Of a stretch of 60,000 nt of DNA, positions 8,640 through 20,074 are shown piece by piece. Numbering within the stretch: the stretch's first letter is position 1; the number at the start of each line of letters is the position of its first letter. The notes under the pieces are model-generated. The model was not told where the DNA came from. It saw only the letters and a list, made by a program, of their open reading frames with translations, and did no database searches. This DNA comes from Symsagittifera roscoffensis (lineage: Eukaryota; Xenacoelomorpha; Acoela; Convolutidae). Both the position numbers and the translations under genes were made by a program. Location of the stretch: assembly GCF_963678635.1 (NCBI RefSeq), contig NC_087071.1, positions 46,179,095-46,239,094 on the forward strand. Reading direction: 5' to 3'.

Positions 8640-10925
8640 ATCATTAACAAAATTTTCCCGTACAATTTTGAGACTTTTAGGTTTTTATTCTTTGTTCTTT
8701 CATTGTTATAAAATTTCGATTTGAGAATAATTTCCAATTCTGACAAGTCACTTTTATGAGTTTTGGCCATGTTATACATGGACTACAATTTTAGTGTTAA
8801 TTTCAGGCTCCTGAATACATCACGTGTGTTGATTCTCGGCCACTCCCTCCAAATATGCAGAGCTTCTAGTGTGCGTAGCTTCTGAGTGTTGTCTGTTTGG
8901 TCTATAATCTCTGAATTCACTTCCGCAGTACCGCCTACCTCCTTATTTCACTTTAACAAAAGTTGCCCTACTGGGGAGTCTTTTTTGCGGTGTTCATCGA
9001 CCCTCATGGCTAAATGTCGGACTGTCTGACCGACATAGGTGGAGTAACATCCACTACATGTAAGCTTATACACCACTTTGGATCTCAGTTCACGAGCAAA
9101 GGAAGTTTTGAGAGAGGGCAACCAATTTTTCAATTTTCTTATTGTAAAACTAATTGTGCCCCGGATATTTTCCGAACCTTTGCAGCCAACAGTTGAGATG
9201 GATTGGCTGGATATTTCAATGCAAAAAGAGAGTGTGAATATCTCAACCAATTATCGTTTCTCGGTTCTGATGCCGTTACCTCTAAATTTTAAATAGATAG
9301 CATAAATAACTATGAAAACCAGTCTTTGTGGAATACGTCTATTCACAAAATGCTAATTAAAACACAATTAACTGGTTACAATATCATATATATTTATCAT
9401 TCTCGGCTCTGATGCCGTCACCTCTAAATTTTTCTTTCCCTCAAGGGTCTTGGTAAGAGTTTCAAACACTACCCTGTCCGACCAATTCTTCGGATATTTA
9501 TTTTCAATCCATTATCCCGATTTTTTTCCAAAGCCCGGTCAAAAATTTCCCATGTTGAGATACTTCTGAAAACCCTAAGGATGTCCTTTCAAAAAAAATT
9601 TTTTGTATTGCTAAGGTGCGCAAGCTCTGAAAGTTAGAATGGTGCCGGTATCAGCGGGTTTTAATACCACCCACATGTGACCTTTTATCCTGAGTCCACG
9701 TTGACATTCAAATCCAAAATTCCAAACTATAGTTTCTAATAAGTTCTTCTATGATTACCTGCAAAATTGGAAGCAACTTTGTGCCAGCCTCAAGGACTAC
9801 AACAGTGTCGCTCTTGGCAGTTCTAGATAGGTCGTCCGTATATCTGTGAAAAACTTAAACTCCATTCTCAGTCCGATCTGTTTCTTGTTGTTCTTTACAA
9901 GTCCTGCAAAACCATACTCTTTCAGCGATGTCTGCGTATTCAGATTCCAATATGTTACCATCCTAAAAGGTACTAATTCAAACAATCTTCGCATTCTACC
10001 GCTTTATTTCGACATGTCACCTTTTTCTGACATCCAGGGCAGATTTCCTTGTTATACTCCTTAAGCAAAGTCAATTTTGGTTTTTCTTTCATTAATGCAG
10101 ATTCGTGTTCTTTGAGCTACAAATTGGTGAGTATTACTGCAAGGATGTTGCCCATTTCTAAACCGTCTCTTTGTACATACCACAAACCATTGCATTTAAA
10201 GTGTACCGCACTAACTGCCAAATTTAGTAGTTTTTTCAAAGTTTTGCGAGATTTTGAAGTAGGATTGATTACCTCATATCATCTCCTCAGTGCTATTTCA
10301 ACAGCTTCCTTAAGCGGGACATTATTGTATAAACTCTGAACATCAAGCGAGATTATACTCACATCAGAGTCCAATTTTGTTTTCTCCAAGATCTCCCAGG
10401 CCATTTGAGTGTTCGTTTCTACGTTTGCTCCCTCGATTTTATCAAATTATTTTGTCAGTGTTTTTTTAGGTGGTCATTTGAGCTACCAGGTAAAGAAAAG
10501 ACGGGACGAAGTGTGTGCATTGTTTGTGTTCTTTTGCGAAACCATACAGCCTAGAAGGCTGCGCCCATGTTGATCTCAACCTAGTATACAGCGCTTCACT
10601 AATCTCCTCCTTCTTTTTCATGACGAGTAATGTTTTGTTAATGTTTTTTTTTCAATTTTTATGATTACGCTGTCTGTCAGATTACGCTGTTCCTCTCACT
10701 TAATTAATTTGTCTGTAATAAATCTTTCAGTTTCTTCTCATATGTCTCTTTTTTATTGCACAAAAACCCCACCCCCTTATCAAACGGCACTGCAAGAAGA
10801 CCGTTGTCCTTCAAGTGCTTTTTGGCTTTTTCAACACCTCTGTCAGAGGGGGTCTGTTTCACATTCTTAGCATCAATATCATAAAATTTTTCTTCGGGTA
10901 TTCTATTTAACTTCAGCTCAGACAA
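8640..10925 (-). pseudogene. Penelope-like element copy B, broken
   Basis: In minus-strand order: N-terminal piece at 10925-10704 with KQTPSDRGVEKA and LLAVPFDKGVGF; RT with SLDVQSLYNNVP near 10350; GLEMG-LAVILTNL near 10150; PHD insert with CPGC and VECEDC near 10045-9880; a catalytic YTDD near 9850 that keeps both aspartates; and a GIY-YIG domain at 9250-8948 with CSGC and YVGQTVRHLAMRVDEH intact. Several stops and frame breaks lie in the RT and PHD parts. Between RT and endonuclease, a 38-39-bp direct repeat (9252-9290 and 9394-9431) encloses about 103 non-coding bases. It is head-to-head with plus-strand copy C. Confidence 0.8.
9252..9431 (-). repeat. Direct repeat around a 103-base insert in PLE linker
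   Basis: The same 38-39 bases (containing CTGATGCCGT and ACCTCTAAATTT) occur at 9252-9290 and 9394-9431. On the minus strand the repeat contains AGAGGT, and the enclosed stretch could run from a GT after the first AG to a TTTAG before the second AGGT, so it could behave as an intron. The same arrangement is present at about 17130-17320. Confidence 0.45.
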
Positions 10926-11224
10926 AAAACTGTTAGTTAACTTGGAAACCTATTGTTGTTATGATTAATTAGCCAGTGTCTTTGAACCAATTGAAAGGAA
11001 TCAACCTAAAGTTAATTTTTTCTTTAAAAAATTGATAAAATAATATTAGTAATTTACGTCCTGAGCTCAGGCCGAAAAAAAACATTTCTGGAAACGATTC
11101 TGGAAGAGAAATTGATCGAGACTAAAATAATAAAACATTGCCCTATCTTGAAAACGTAACATTCGCTCACCAGCGTCTCATTTAAGGAAAAGAAGATTAG
11201 TCTCATTAGACACTGGATCTGAGG
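10926..11224. other. Spacer between head-to-head PLE copies B and C
   Basis: Non-coding DNA between the N-terminus of minus copy B and the truncated start of plus copy C. The same spacer recurs at 13227-13535 and, shortened, at 18882-19035, so the junction was copied with the pair. No promoter or gene is recognised. Confidence 0.5.
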
Positions 11225-12160
11225 AGATTAGCCGTGAAGATATCATTGAGCAAATCAATCCTCCAGAAATATCTCGCAAAACTATAGAAAAACTACTAAA
11301 TTTGGCGGTGAATAATGTACACTTTCAATGAAATTATTTGCGGTATGTACAAAAAGATGGTTTAGCAATGGGCACCTCCCTCACAGTATTATTGACCAAT
11401 TTATGGCTCAAAGAATACGAACCTGCGTTAATGAAAGAAGTACCAAAATTGACAGTGCTAAATGAGGATAACAAGGAAGTATGCACTGGATGTCAGAAAA
11501 AAGTGAAATATCGCACTAAAGGCGTAGAAAGCAAAGCTTGTTTGAATTGATACCACGTAGGGTGTGGTAACATATCGGAATCCGAATACGCAAACATCGC
11601 TTAAACATATGGTTTTGCATGACTTGCAAAAAACAACAAAAAGAGATTGGACTGAGAATTGAGTGAAAGTTTTTCATAGATAAATTGCCGACATATCTAG
11701 AACTGCAAAGGGCGACACTGCTGTAGTCCTTGAGGCTGCCACAAAAATGCTTCCAAACTTGCAGTTAACCATAGAAGAACTTGGTAGAAACGGTAACTTG
11801 GCCTTCTTGGATTTAATTGTCAACGTGGACTCAAGAAAAAATATCACATGTAGGTGCTATCAAAAACCTACTGATACCGGAACCATTCTGAACTTTAGAG
11901 GCTGCGCATTTTTGCAGTACAAAAAAAACAATTTGAAGGGAGGGTACATAGGGTTTTCAGAAGTACCTCAAGATGGGAAATTTTTGACCTGGCATTGGTA
12001 AAAAAATCGGTTACAATGGATTGAAAATCAATATCCGAAGAATTGTTTGGACAGGGTAGTGTTTGAAACTCCTGCCAAGATCATTGAGGGATGAAAAATT
12101 AGAGGTGACGGCATCAGAACCGAGAAATGATAAATGTATACGACAATATAACTTGTTAAT
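11225..12160 (+). pseudogene. Penelope-like element copy C, 5'-truncated and broken
   Basis: The fragment starts inside the RT (INPPEISRKTIEKLL) and runs through GLAMGTSL-LTNLWLKEYE, a PHD insert with CTGC and VESKAC (one ligand lost), a dead catalytic site where TAT is TAA and the first aspartate is alanine, and the QKPTDTGTILNFRGC segment near 11860-11900. Stops and frameshifts are frequent. The GIY-YIG domain is absent; the sequence passes into the linker block with the GACGGCATCAGAACCGAG motif and then into Gypsy-derived DNA. Confidence 0.75.
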
Positions 12161-12363
12161 TGCATTTTAGATAGCATTTTGTGAATAGACGTATTCTACG
12201 AAGACTGGTTTTAATAGTTATTTATGATGTGTATACAAAAAGTTTATCTCAACAATTAGGCTAAAAGCTGTTAGGAAGATAGCGCTGATTTCGCGGCAAG
12301 TTTAACACAGAAGTTCTTTACTGGGGGGTTCGCCACCTAGTTTCGTCCGTCTGTTTTCCTCAT
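12161..12363 (+). other. PLE linker block joined to start of Gypsy integrase fragment
   Basis: The block with TGAATAGACGTATTCTAC is the one enclosed by direct repeats in PLE copies B and E'. It is followed by about 100 bases (GATTTCGCGGCAAGTTTAAC and on) shared with the integrase fragments at 14550 and 20075. The next PLE copy begins abruptly at 12364. Confidence 0.5.
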
Positions 12364-13226
12364 ATGTGCAAAGTCAATTTTGGTTTTTCTTTCATTAATG
12401 CAGATCCGTGTTCTTGGAGTCACAAACTGGTGAGTATTACTGCAAGGATGTTTCCCGTATCTAAACCGTCTCTTTGTACATACCACAAACCATTGCATTT
12501 GAAGTGTACCTTACTAACTGCCAAAATAAGTAGTTTTTTCAAAGTTTTGCGAGAAGTTTCCGGAGGATTGATTACCTCATATAATCTCCTCGGGGCTACT
12601 TCAAGAGCTTCCTTGATCGGGATATTATTGTATAAACTCTTAACAACAAGCGAGATTATACTCACATCAGAGTCCAATTTTGTTTTCTCCAAGATCTCCC
12701 AGGCCATTTGAGTGTTCGTTTCTACGTTTGCTCCCCCCATTTTATCAAATTGTTCTGTCGATGTTTTTTAGGTGGTCTATTGAGCTACCAGGTAAAGAAA
12801 GGACGGGACGAAGTGTTTGCATTGTTTGTGTACTTTTGCGAAACCATACAGCCTAGAAGGCTGCGCCCATGTTGATCTCAACCTAGTATACAGCGCTTCA
12901 CTAATCTCCTCCTTCTTTTTCATGACGAGAAATTTTTTGTTAATGTTTTTTTTTCAATTTTTATGATTACGCTGTCTGTCAGATTACGCTGTTTCTCTCA
13001 CTTAATTAATTTGTCTGTAATAAATCTTTCAGTTTCTTCTCATATGTCTCTTTTTTATTGCACAAAAACCCCAACCCCTATCAAACGGCACTGCCAGAAG
13101 ATCGTTGTCCTTCAAGTAATTTCTGGCTTTTTCAACACCTCTGTCAGAGGGGGTCTGTTTCACATTCTTAGCATCCATATCATAAACTTTTTCTTCGCTT
13201 AATCTATTTAAATTCAGCTCAGACAA
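12364..13226 (-). pseudogene. Penelope-like element fragment C' (N-terminus and front of RT)
   Basis: Read on the minus strand from 13226, it holds the N-terminal piece with VKQTPSDRGVEKAR, then LLAVPFDRG, then the front of the RT with SLVVKSLYNNIPIKEALE and KVHFKCNGLWYVQRDGL. It stops at 12364, before the PHD insert and the catalytic motif. It faces plus copy D head-to-head across the same spacer as copies B and C. Confidence 0.75.
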
Positions 13227-13535
13227 AAAACTGTTAGTTAACTTGGAAACCTATTGTTGTTGTTTTTAATTAGCCAGTGTCTTTGAACCATTTGAAAAGA
13301 ATCAACCTAAAGTTAACTTTTTCTTTGAAAAAATGATAAAATAATATTAGTAATTTACGTCGTGAGTTCAGGCCGAAAAAAAAACATTTCTGGAAATGAT
13401 TCTGGAAGAGAAATTGATCGAGACTAAAATAATAAAACATTGGCCCTATCTTGAAAACTTAACATTCGCTCACTAGCGTCTTATTTAAGGAAAAGAAGAA
13501 TAGTCTCAGTAGACACTGGATATGAGGAGATTAGC
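13227..13535. other. Spacer between PLE copies C' and D
   Basis: Near-identical to 10926-11224, with small differences. Non-coding. Confidence 0.5.
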
Positions 13536-14430
13536 CGTTAGGAAATCAATGAGCAAATCAGTCCTCCAGAAATATCTCGCAAAACTATAGAAAAACTAAT
13601 AACTTTGGCGGTGAATAATGTACATTTTCAATGCAATTATTTGCGGTATGTACAGAAAGATGGTTTAGCAATGGGCACCTCCCTCAGAGTAATATTGGCT
13701 AATTTTGGCTCAAAGAATACGAACCTGCGTTAATGAAAGAAGTACCAAAATTGACAATGCTAAATGAGGATAACAAGGAAGTATGCACTGGATGTCAGAA
13801 TAAAGTAAAATATCGAGCTAAAGGCGTAAAAAGCAAAGCTTGTTTGAATTGATACCACGTAGGGTGTGGTAAAATATCGGAATCCGAATACGCAAACATC
13901 GCTTAAACATATGGTTTTGCATGACTTGCAAAAAACAACAAAAACAGATCGGACTGAGAATGAAGTTAAAGTTTATCATAGATATATTGCCGACATATCT
14001 AGAACTGCCAAGGGCGACACTGCTGTAGTCCTTGAAGCTGCCACAAAGTTGCTTCCAAACTTGCAGTTAACCATAGAAGAACTTGGTAGAAACGGTAACG
14101 TGGCCTTTTTGGATTTAATTGTCAACGTGGACTCAAGAAAAAAGATCACATGTGGGTGCTATCAAAAACCTACTGATACCGGCACCAACTTTAGAGGCTG
14201 CGCATTTTTGCAGTACAAATTGTTGAAGGGAGGGTACATAGGGTTTTCAGAAGTACCTCAAAATGGGAAATTTTTGACCTGGCTTTGGTAAGAAATTGGT
14301 TACAATGAATCGAAAATCATTATCCGAAGACTTGTTCGGATAGGGTAGTGTTTGAAACTCTTACCAAGATCATTGAGGGATGAAAAATTTAGAGCTGACG
14401 GCATCAGAACCGAGAAATGATAAATGTATA
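13536..14430 (+). pseudogene. Penelope-like element copy D, 5'-truncated and broken
   Basis: Structure as in copy C: front of RT missing, GLAMGTSL segment, decayed PHD insert, catalytic site reading YIAD (first aspartate changed to alanine) near 13980, and the QKPTDTGT segment near 14165. The endonuclease is absent. It passes through the linker block into Gypsy integrase DNA. Confidence 0.75.
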
Positions 14431-14549
14431 CGATAATGTAACCTGTTAATTGCATTTTAGATAGCATTTTGTGAATAGACGTATTCTACAAAACTGGTTT
14501 TCATAGTTATTTATGCTGTCTATATAAAAAGTTTATCTCAACAATTAGG

Positions 14550-15450
14550 CTGAAAGCAGTTAGGAAGATAGCGCCGATTTCGCGGCAAGTTTGACACAGA
14601 TGTTCTTTTCCAGCTGGGGGATTCGCCATATAATTTTGTCCGTCTAATTTCCTCATAGCAGTTGACAAGCAGAAGTAGGTATGAAGTCAATTGAAACACC
14701 TATTACGGAAAATAATGGAAAAGACGGTAATCTGAGAACGGAAAGATTCCAACGGGCAATTTTTCAAGTATGGTAACACTCCTTACAACTACGAGAAAAT
14801 GTACTTCGCACCAGATATACGCGCTTTTCAGAGAGACTGTGCGAACACTCGCGACATTTACCACCTTTGGTGGCGGGTGACGTGGTCTCAATGCAGAATC
14901 AGACAGGGCCGCACCCTACCAAATGGGATCGCAACGGAATCGTTATTGAAGTTCGTCAATAGGATCAAAACGTTGTGAAGGTTGATGGCTCAGGGTATGT
15001 CACTTTGCGAAACAGGAAATTCCTCAGAAGGTACTTACCACTAATCAACAAATCACAAAAAGGTGACATGTCACCGCAAAATGCAAAGATGCCTAGTTTT
15101 AATGATGAACATATTTTTCCTGTGCGGAAAAAATAGTACCGGACCCTAAAATACACTGGTCGGGCTGAAAAAACCTGCTGAAGAGCACCTGAATACCATC
15201 CCTCCCAGAGGTTCACGTCCCAGATCTTCACAAGCACCTTCCGCTGGAGAATCTCACTCGAACTCAGTACGTCCAGCGGTGCACCACCAGACTCTTCACG
15301 CCAGTTCCAGTTTTCCACCTCCCCACAGAAAACCACTTGACACACCTGTCTCTAAAATCCGTCAGAGGACGCTCCACAAACAGGCACAAACATCAAACAA
15401 AACAAATCTATTTAATAAGTCTATCACAACAATCAGGCTAGAGATCATCT
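14550..15450 (+). pseudogene. Gypsy-type integrase C-terminal fragment
   Basis: Translated pieces match the end of the catalytic core and the C-terminal domain of a Gypsy-family integrase: a region like YFPHS-QAEVGMK, a run NLRTERFQRAI, then SQ-QNQTGPH-WD-G and VTLRN-K-LR-YLP shared with the better copy at 20394-20663. Frameshifts and stops are scattered throughout. It is joined upstream to PLE copy D and downstream to the PLE 3' tail at 15490. Confidence 0.65.
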
Positions 15451-15489
15451 GAGTAGAGCTGTTCTTAGTGCATAGAAGAATTTTAACAT

Positions 15490-15657
15490 AATAATTCAAA
15501 CGTTTCCGCACATTTTGTGCATCATCACGATTAAAAATTTCTTGACATTATCTACAAAACAATCAAAGATCTGAAAAAATGAGAATCAAAAATGCTCCAA
15601 AATTTTTTCGACTTTTGACCGATCAAAATTAAACAACTTTAATACATAATAAATCAC
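15490..15657 (-). other. PLE copy E' 3' tail with hammerhead-like motif
   Basis: Matches 7560-7747 base by base with small differences. The motif at 15500-15530 (minus strand) reads GTGATGA, then T-GCACA-AAA-TGTGC-G, then GAAAC, so both the T-G closing pair and the GAAA box are present, followed by the palindrome AAACGTTT. This is the most hammerhead-like core of the four. Confidence 0.45.
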
Positions 15658-16515
15658 TGTTCCAGTCGGTCATATTTGGAAAATTGACCTTGAGCAACGT
15701 TTAGTCTTGATTTCCGGGTGAGATAAAACTTTTCAAAAATTCGAATTGAGCCTGTCACACTCAAGTTTTTCGCGATAACTGAAAGTACGAGAAAATAAGA
15801 TCAGAAGAATCGGAATACAATCGCGGGAAAGTAGTCCAAAAAAATAGAAGCGTGAATTTGCTATTCGAAATTTCGCCACATAATTTGAGCGAGAGTTTGG
15901 CTGTCATAGTCTGAGCAAAGGATCGAGAGTGACCGAGAACAAATAGAGAAGGAGATAGAGTGGACCAGAGTGAAAGTTCAGTGGAAAAGTGGACAGCTGA
16001 AGCTGCCCAATGGTAGAAACTTGTGTCTTGAGTTAAAACTTGTTCATTTCAAACTTCTTGAGTTAAACTTGATCTCCGGATTATTTCTAGAGCTTTTTCA
16101 TGATTTAGTTAGTCAATTCTAGAGGTCGTGTCGGTTTGTAAGTACCCAATTTAAATTTCTTGAGTGTGTTTTACACTGTTGGATGAAATGGATCAAAGGT
16201 CCACTGTCTAATAAAAAGTAAGTGTATACATAAGGTTCCCCCCTGTTTTTAACGGTCTTCGCGTGTTTGAGGTATTTTGAGACCTGAGCATGGGGGCATT
16301 CATATTTTCTAGATAGGGGTGGGGGGTGTGATATTTTGCTATAGCCTTTAAGCTGTAACACGGTTTTTAGTCTGATGTCGCAAATGAACCGAATTGGCTC
16401 CGACCGCTTGAGGTGGAAAAACACAAGAGATAGTGTCCCTGAATCTTGAGCAATGGTTATAGGGCTTATTTTACTTTAACTTCATTAGTGACTTAAGTAG
16501 GCGACTGTTACATAC
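15658..16515 (-). repeat. Second copy of the solo-LTR-like insert
   Basis: Same sequence and same insertion point as 7748-8632, with TGTAACAGTCGCCTACTTAA at the minus-strand start. Because the insertion site is identical, it was copied by duplication of the surrounding mosaic. Confidence 0.45.
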
Positions 16516-16519
16516 GTAA

Positions 16520-18881
16520 TCGTTAATAAAATTTTCCTGTAAATTTATGAGATTTTTCAGTTTTTTATTCTTTGTTCTTTCATAGTTATAAAATTTCGAT
16601 TTGAGAATGTTTTCCAATTCTGAATTGTCACTTTTTTTGAGTTTTGGCCATGTTATACATGGACTACAATTTTATTGTTAACTCCCGGCTCCTGAATACA
16701 TCACGTGTGTTGATTCTCGGCCACTCCCTGGGAATATGCAAAGCTTCTATTGTGCGTAGCTTCTAAGTGTTGTCTGTTTGGTCTATAATCTCTGAATTCA
16801 GCTCCGCAGTACCGCTTACCTCCTTATCATTCTAACAAAAGTTGTTCTACTGGGGAGTCTCCTTTGCGGTGTTCATCGACCCTCATGGCTAAATGTCGGA
16901 CTGTCTGACCAACATAGGTGGAGTAACATCCACTACATCTACGCTTATACACCGCTTTGGATCTCAGTTCACAAGCTAAGGAAGTTTTGAGAGATGGCAA
17001 GCAAGTGTTCAAATTTGTTGTTGTAAAATCAATTGTGCCCCAGATATTTGCCGAATCGTTGCAGCTAACAGTTGAGATGGATTGCCTCGAGATTCCATTG
17101 CAAAAAGAGGGCGTGAATCTCTCAACCATTTATCGTTTTTCGATTCTGATGCCGTCACCTCTAAATTTTAAATAGATAGCATAACCAACTATGAAAAACT
17201 ATGAAAACCAGTCTTTTTAGAATACGTCTATTCACAAAACGCTATCTAAAATACAATTAATTGGTTACAATATCATATACATTTATCATTCTCGGCTCTG
17301 ATGCCGTCACCTCTAAATTTTTCTTTCCCTCAAGTGTCTTGGTAAGAGTTTCAAACACTCCCCTGTCTGACCAATTCTTCGGATATTTATTTTCAATCCA
17401 TTGTTCCCAATTTTTTTCCAAAGCCCGGTCAACAATTTCTCATGTTGATGTACTTCTGAAAACCCTAAGGACGTCCCTTCAAAACATTTTTTTTGTAATG
17501 CTAAGGTGCGCAAGCTCTGAAATTTAGAATGGTGCCGGTATCAGCGGGTTTTAGTACCACCGTCATGTGAACTTTTTTCCTGAGTCCACGTTGACATTTA
17601 AATCCAAAAAGGCCAAACTATAGTTTCTACCAAATTCTTATATGGTTAACTGCAAGTTTGGAAGCAACTTTGTGGCAGCCTCAAGGACTACAACAGTGTC
17701 GCCCTTGGCAGTTCTAGATATGTCGGCAATATATCTATGATAAACTTTAACTTCATTCTCAGTCCGATCTGTTTCTTGTTGTTTTTTGCAAGTCATGTAA
17801 TACCATATGTTTAAGCGATGTCTGCGTATTCGGATTCCAATATGTTACCATCCTAAGTGGTACTAATTCAAACAAGCTTTGCATTCTACCGCTTTATTTC
17901 GATATGTCACCTTTTTCTGACATCCAGGGCAGATTTCCTGGTTATACTCTTTAAGCAAAGTCAATTTTGGTTTTTCTTTCATTAAAAAAACCAAATACAA
18001 CAGCAGATGTCCTTGTTATACTCTTTAAGCACAGTCAATTTTGGTTTTTATTTCATTAATACAGATTCGTGTTCTTTGAGCCACAAATTGGTGAACATTA
18101 CTGCAAGTGTGTTGCCCATTTCTAAACCGTCTCTTTGTACATACCACAAACCATTGCATTTAAAGTGTACCTTACTAACTGCCAAATTTAGTAGTTTTTT
18201 CATAGCTTTGCGAAATGTTTCCGGAGGACTGATTTACTCATATAATCTCCTCAGGGCTATTTCAACAGCTTCCTTGAGCGGGACATTATTGTATAAATTC
18301 TTAACATCAAGGGAGATTAAAATCACATCAGAGTTCAATTTTGTTTCTCCAAGATCTCCCAGGCTATTTGAGTGTTCGTTTCTATGTTTGCTCCTTCGAT
18401 TGTATCAAATAATTTTGTCAATGTTTTATTTAGGTGGTCATTTGAGCTACCAGGTAAAGAAAAGACGGGAAGAAGTGTGTGCATTGTTTGTGTACTTTAG
18501 CTAAACCATACAGCCTAGAAGGCTGCGCCCCCGTTGATCTCAACCTAATATACAGCGCTTCACTAATCTCATCCTTCTTTTTCATGGCGAGTAATTCTTT
18601 GTTATTGTCATTTTCAGTTTTTATGATTAAGCTGTCTGTCAGATTCTTCCTCTCACTTAATTGTTTTGCCTGTAATAAATCTTTCAGTTTCTTCTCATAT
18701 GTTTCTTTTTTATTGCCCAAAACCCCACCCCCTTATCAAACGGCACTGCAAGAAGACCGTTGTCCTTCAAGTACTTTCTGGCTTTTTCAACACCTCTGTC
18801 AGAGGGGGTCTGTTTCACATTCTTAGCATCAATATCATAAACTTTTTCTTCGCTTAATCTATTTAAATTCAGCTCAGACAA
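16520..18881 (-). pseudogene. Penelope-like element copy E', broken
   Basis: Same order as copy B on the minus strand: N-terminal piece at 18881-18684 (VKQTPSDRGVEKARKYLKDN), RT front with LYGLAKVHK near 18500, decayed PHD insert near 17850, catalytic site YIAD near 17730, the QKP-TDTGT region, the direct-repeat linker at 17130-17320, and a GIY-YIG domain at 17129-16827 with YVGQTVRHLAMRVDEHRK. An extra 73-base tandem duplication lies at about 17941-18060. It lies head-to-head with copy E. Confidence 0.78.
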
Positions 18882-19035
18882 AAAACTGCTAGTTAACTTG
18901 GAAACCTATTGATGTTAAATTTAATTAACCAGTGTCTTTGAACCATTTGAAAGAAGTCAACCTAAAATTTAGGGAGAGAAGAGTAGTCTCAGTAGCGTCT
19001 CATTTTAGGAAGAGAAGAGTAATCTCACAGAAGAG
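18882..19035. other. Shortened spacer between PLE copies E' and E
   Basis: Begins like the spacers at 10926 and 13227 and then loses about 150 bases; an AGAAGAGGAGATTAGCC run leads into copy E. Confidence 0.45.
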
Positions 19036-19930
19036 AAGAGGAGATTAGCCGCGAGGAAATCAATGAGCAAATCAATCCTCCAGAAATATCTAGCAAAACT
19101 ATGGAAAAACTACTAAAATTGGCGGTGAATAATGTATATTTTCAACGAAATTGTTTGCGGTATGCACAGAAAGCCTGTTTAGCAATGGGTTCCTCCCTCA
19201 CAGTAATATTGGCCAATTTTTGGCTCTAAGAATACGAACCTGCGTTAATGAAAGAAGTACCAAAATTGGCAATGCTAAATGAGGATAACAAGGAAGTGTG
19301 CACTGGATGTCAGAAAAAAAGTGAAATATCGAGCTAAAGGAGTAGAAATCAAAGCTTGTTTGAATTGATACCACTTAGGGTGTGGTAACATATCGGAATC
19401 CAAATACGCAAACATCGCTTAAACATATGGTATTGCATAGTTTGCAAAAAACAGATCGGACTGAGAATGAAGTTAAAAATTAAAGTTTTTCATAGATATA
19501 TTGCCGACATATCTAAACAGCCAAGGGCGACGCTGTTGTAGTCCTTGAGGCTGCAACAAAGTTGCTTCCAAACTTGCAGTTAACCATAGAAGAACTTGGT
19601 AGAAACGGTAACTTGGCCTTTTTGGATTTAATTGTCAACGTGGACTCAAGAAAAAAGATCACATGTGGGTGCTATCAAAAACCTACTGATACCGGCACCA
19701 TTCTGAACTTTAGAGGCTGCGCATTTTTGCAGTACAAAAGAAAAATTTTTGAAGGGAGGGTACATAGGGTTTTCAGAAGTACCTCAAAATGGGAAATTTT
19801 TGATCTGGCATTGGTAAAAAATTGGTTACAATGAATCGAAAATCATTATCCGAAGACTTGTTCGGATAGGGTAGTGTTTGAAACTCTTACCAAGATCATT
19901 GAGGGATGAAAAATTTAGAGCTGACGGCAT
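19036..19930 (+). pseudogene. Penelope-like element copy E, 5'-truncated and broken
   Basis: Same truncated form as copies C and D: INPPEISSKTMEKLL start, KYEPA-like segment, decayed PHD insert, YIAD at the catalytic site near 19497, then an open stretch at 19562-19834 with LAFLDLIVNVDSRKK and QKPTDTGTILNFRGC. The endonuclease is absent; it passes into the linker block and Gypsy DNA. Confidence 0.75.
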
Positions 19931-20074
19931 CAGAACCGAGAAATGATAAATGTATACGATAATGTAACCTGTTAATTGCATTTTAGATAGCATTTTGTGA
20001 ATAGACGTATTCTACTAAGACTGGTTTTCATAGTTATTTATGCTGTCTATATAAAAATTTTATCTCAACAATTA

